The position numbers and the translations under genes were made by a program. Shown in pieces: positions 4,779-5,084 of a stretch of 5,084 nucleotides of DNA; position 1 is the stretch's first letter; every line of letters starts with the position of its first letter. This stretch comes from JAQBXX01 sp963925015 (GTDB lineage: Bacteria > Pseudomonadota > Gammaproteobacteria > SURF-13), in the NCBI GenBank assembly GCA_963925015.1, contig CAWUTX010000110.1, positions 1 to 5,084 of the forward strand. The letters run 5' to 3'. The notes below the pieces were generated by a model that made no database searches, had not been told where the DNA came from, and saw only the letters and a list, made by a program, of their open reading frames with translations.

Positions 4779-4806
4779 ATTATGCGCCGTTTTTAGCGCG
4801 GCACAA
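4779..4806 (-). promoter_or_regulatory. Possible hicBA promoter at the trpC 3' end
   Basis: On the minus strand TTGTGC (4801-4806) and CATAAT (4779-4784) are separated by 16 bp, which fits a sigma-70 promoter of moderate quality. The -35 lies inside the last codons of trpC. It would start transcription shortly before hicB. Read-through from trpC is equally possible, because no good terminator follows the trpC stop. Confidence 0.35.
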
Positions 4807-5084
4807 TCGGTTTGAACAACTTGCTGAGTTCGGCTCCCGGATCGGGCGCCACCATGAACGCCTCGCCAACCAGAAAGGCGTGCACGCCGTGTTTGCGCAT
4901 CAGGGCGACGTCCTCTTGTGTGCGGATGCCGCTCTCGGTGACCACGACATGGTCGTAAGGAATTTTATCGAGCAGGTTGAGCGTAGTGGAAAGTGCGGTC
5001 TCAAAGGTCCGCAGGTTGCGGTTGTTGACGCCGATGAGGCGCGCATCGAGCTGGAGCGCGCGCGCCAGCTCTTCGTCATCGTGC
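4793..5084 (-). CDS. trpC: Indole-3-glycerol phosphate synthase, C-terminal part
   Basis: This is the last 96 residues of TrpC; the N-terminal two thirds lie beyond the window. TrpC closes the indole ring of indole-3-glycerol phosphate from CdRP in tryptophan synthesis, as a cytoplasmic (beta/alpha)8 barrel. Visible are IGVNNRNLRTFE (the conserved strand-7 region with its NNR motif), VVVTESGI (phosphate-binding strand 8 region) and HAFLVGEAFMVAPDPG, all typical of the enzyme's end. It finishes with KLFKPIVPR and TAA. The reading frame is intact. It starts the minus-strand series and probably belongs to a trpGDC-type operon upstream, as in Pseudomonas, though that is not visible here. Confidence 0.95.
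   Translation of the reverse strand, partial: HDDEELARALQLDARLIGVNNRNLRTFETALSTTLNLLDKIPYDHVVVTESGIRTQEDVALMRKHGVHAFLVGEAFMVAPDPGAELSKLFKPIVPR

Overview
The window looks like a chromosomal stretch of a free-living, GC-rich gammaproteobacterium. The evidence is the content and order of genes: trpC, a YhfA-type OsmC protein, an E. coli-type speD and a Coq7-type ubiquinone hydroxylase. From memory, this closely resembles the Pseudomonas aeruginosa block trpC-vfr(crp)-OsmC-speD-coq7. I cannot name the species. No tRNA, rRNA, CRISPR array or complete insertion sequence was seen.

Layout. At 1-149 (minus) is the N-terminal part of a small GIY-YIG nuclease, cut by the window edge. Behind its start are two tandem 31-bp palindromic repeats (161-222). 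At 251-1481 (minus) is a two-gene operon: a thioredoxin-like [2Fe-2S] ferredoxin, then, after a 1-nt gap, a NodI-like ABC ATPase with no permease gene next to it. The stretch 1482-1823 has no gene but is full of hairpins, including a perfect 17-bp inverted repeat and two look-alike hairpins with a compensating base-pair change. At 1824-2465 (plus) is coq7, ending at a terminator that lies over the 3' end of the convergent speD.

From 5084 down to 2477 everything is on the minus strand: the trpC 3' end, a hicB-hicA toxin-antitoxin pair, an OsmC/YhfA protein, a VOC-fold protein and speD. A 124-bp inverted-repeat element separates osmC from the VOC gene.

How the genes work together. Most are housekeeping genes (tryptophan, spermidine and ubiquinone synthesis). 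The accessory parts are the hicBA pair, which sits where related genomes carry crp/vfr, the VOC gene with its repeat element, and the GIY-YIG gene with its repeats. I see no large new multi-gene system. The best leads are the hicBA-for-crp arrangement, the poly-lysine tail of SpeD encoded opposite the coq7 terminator T-tract, and the structured 1482-1823 region.
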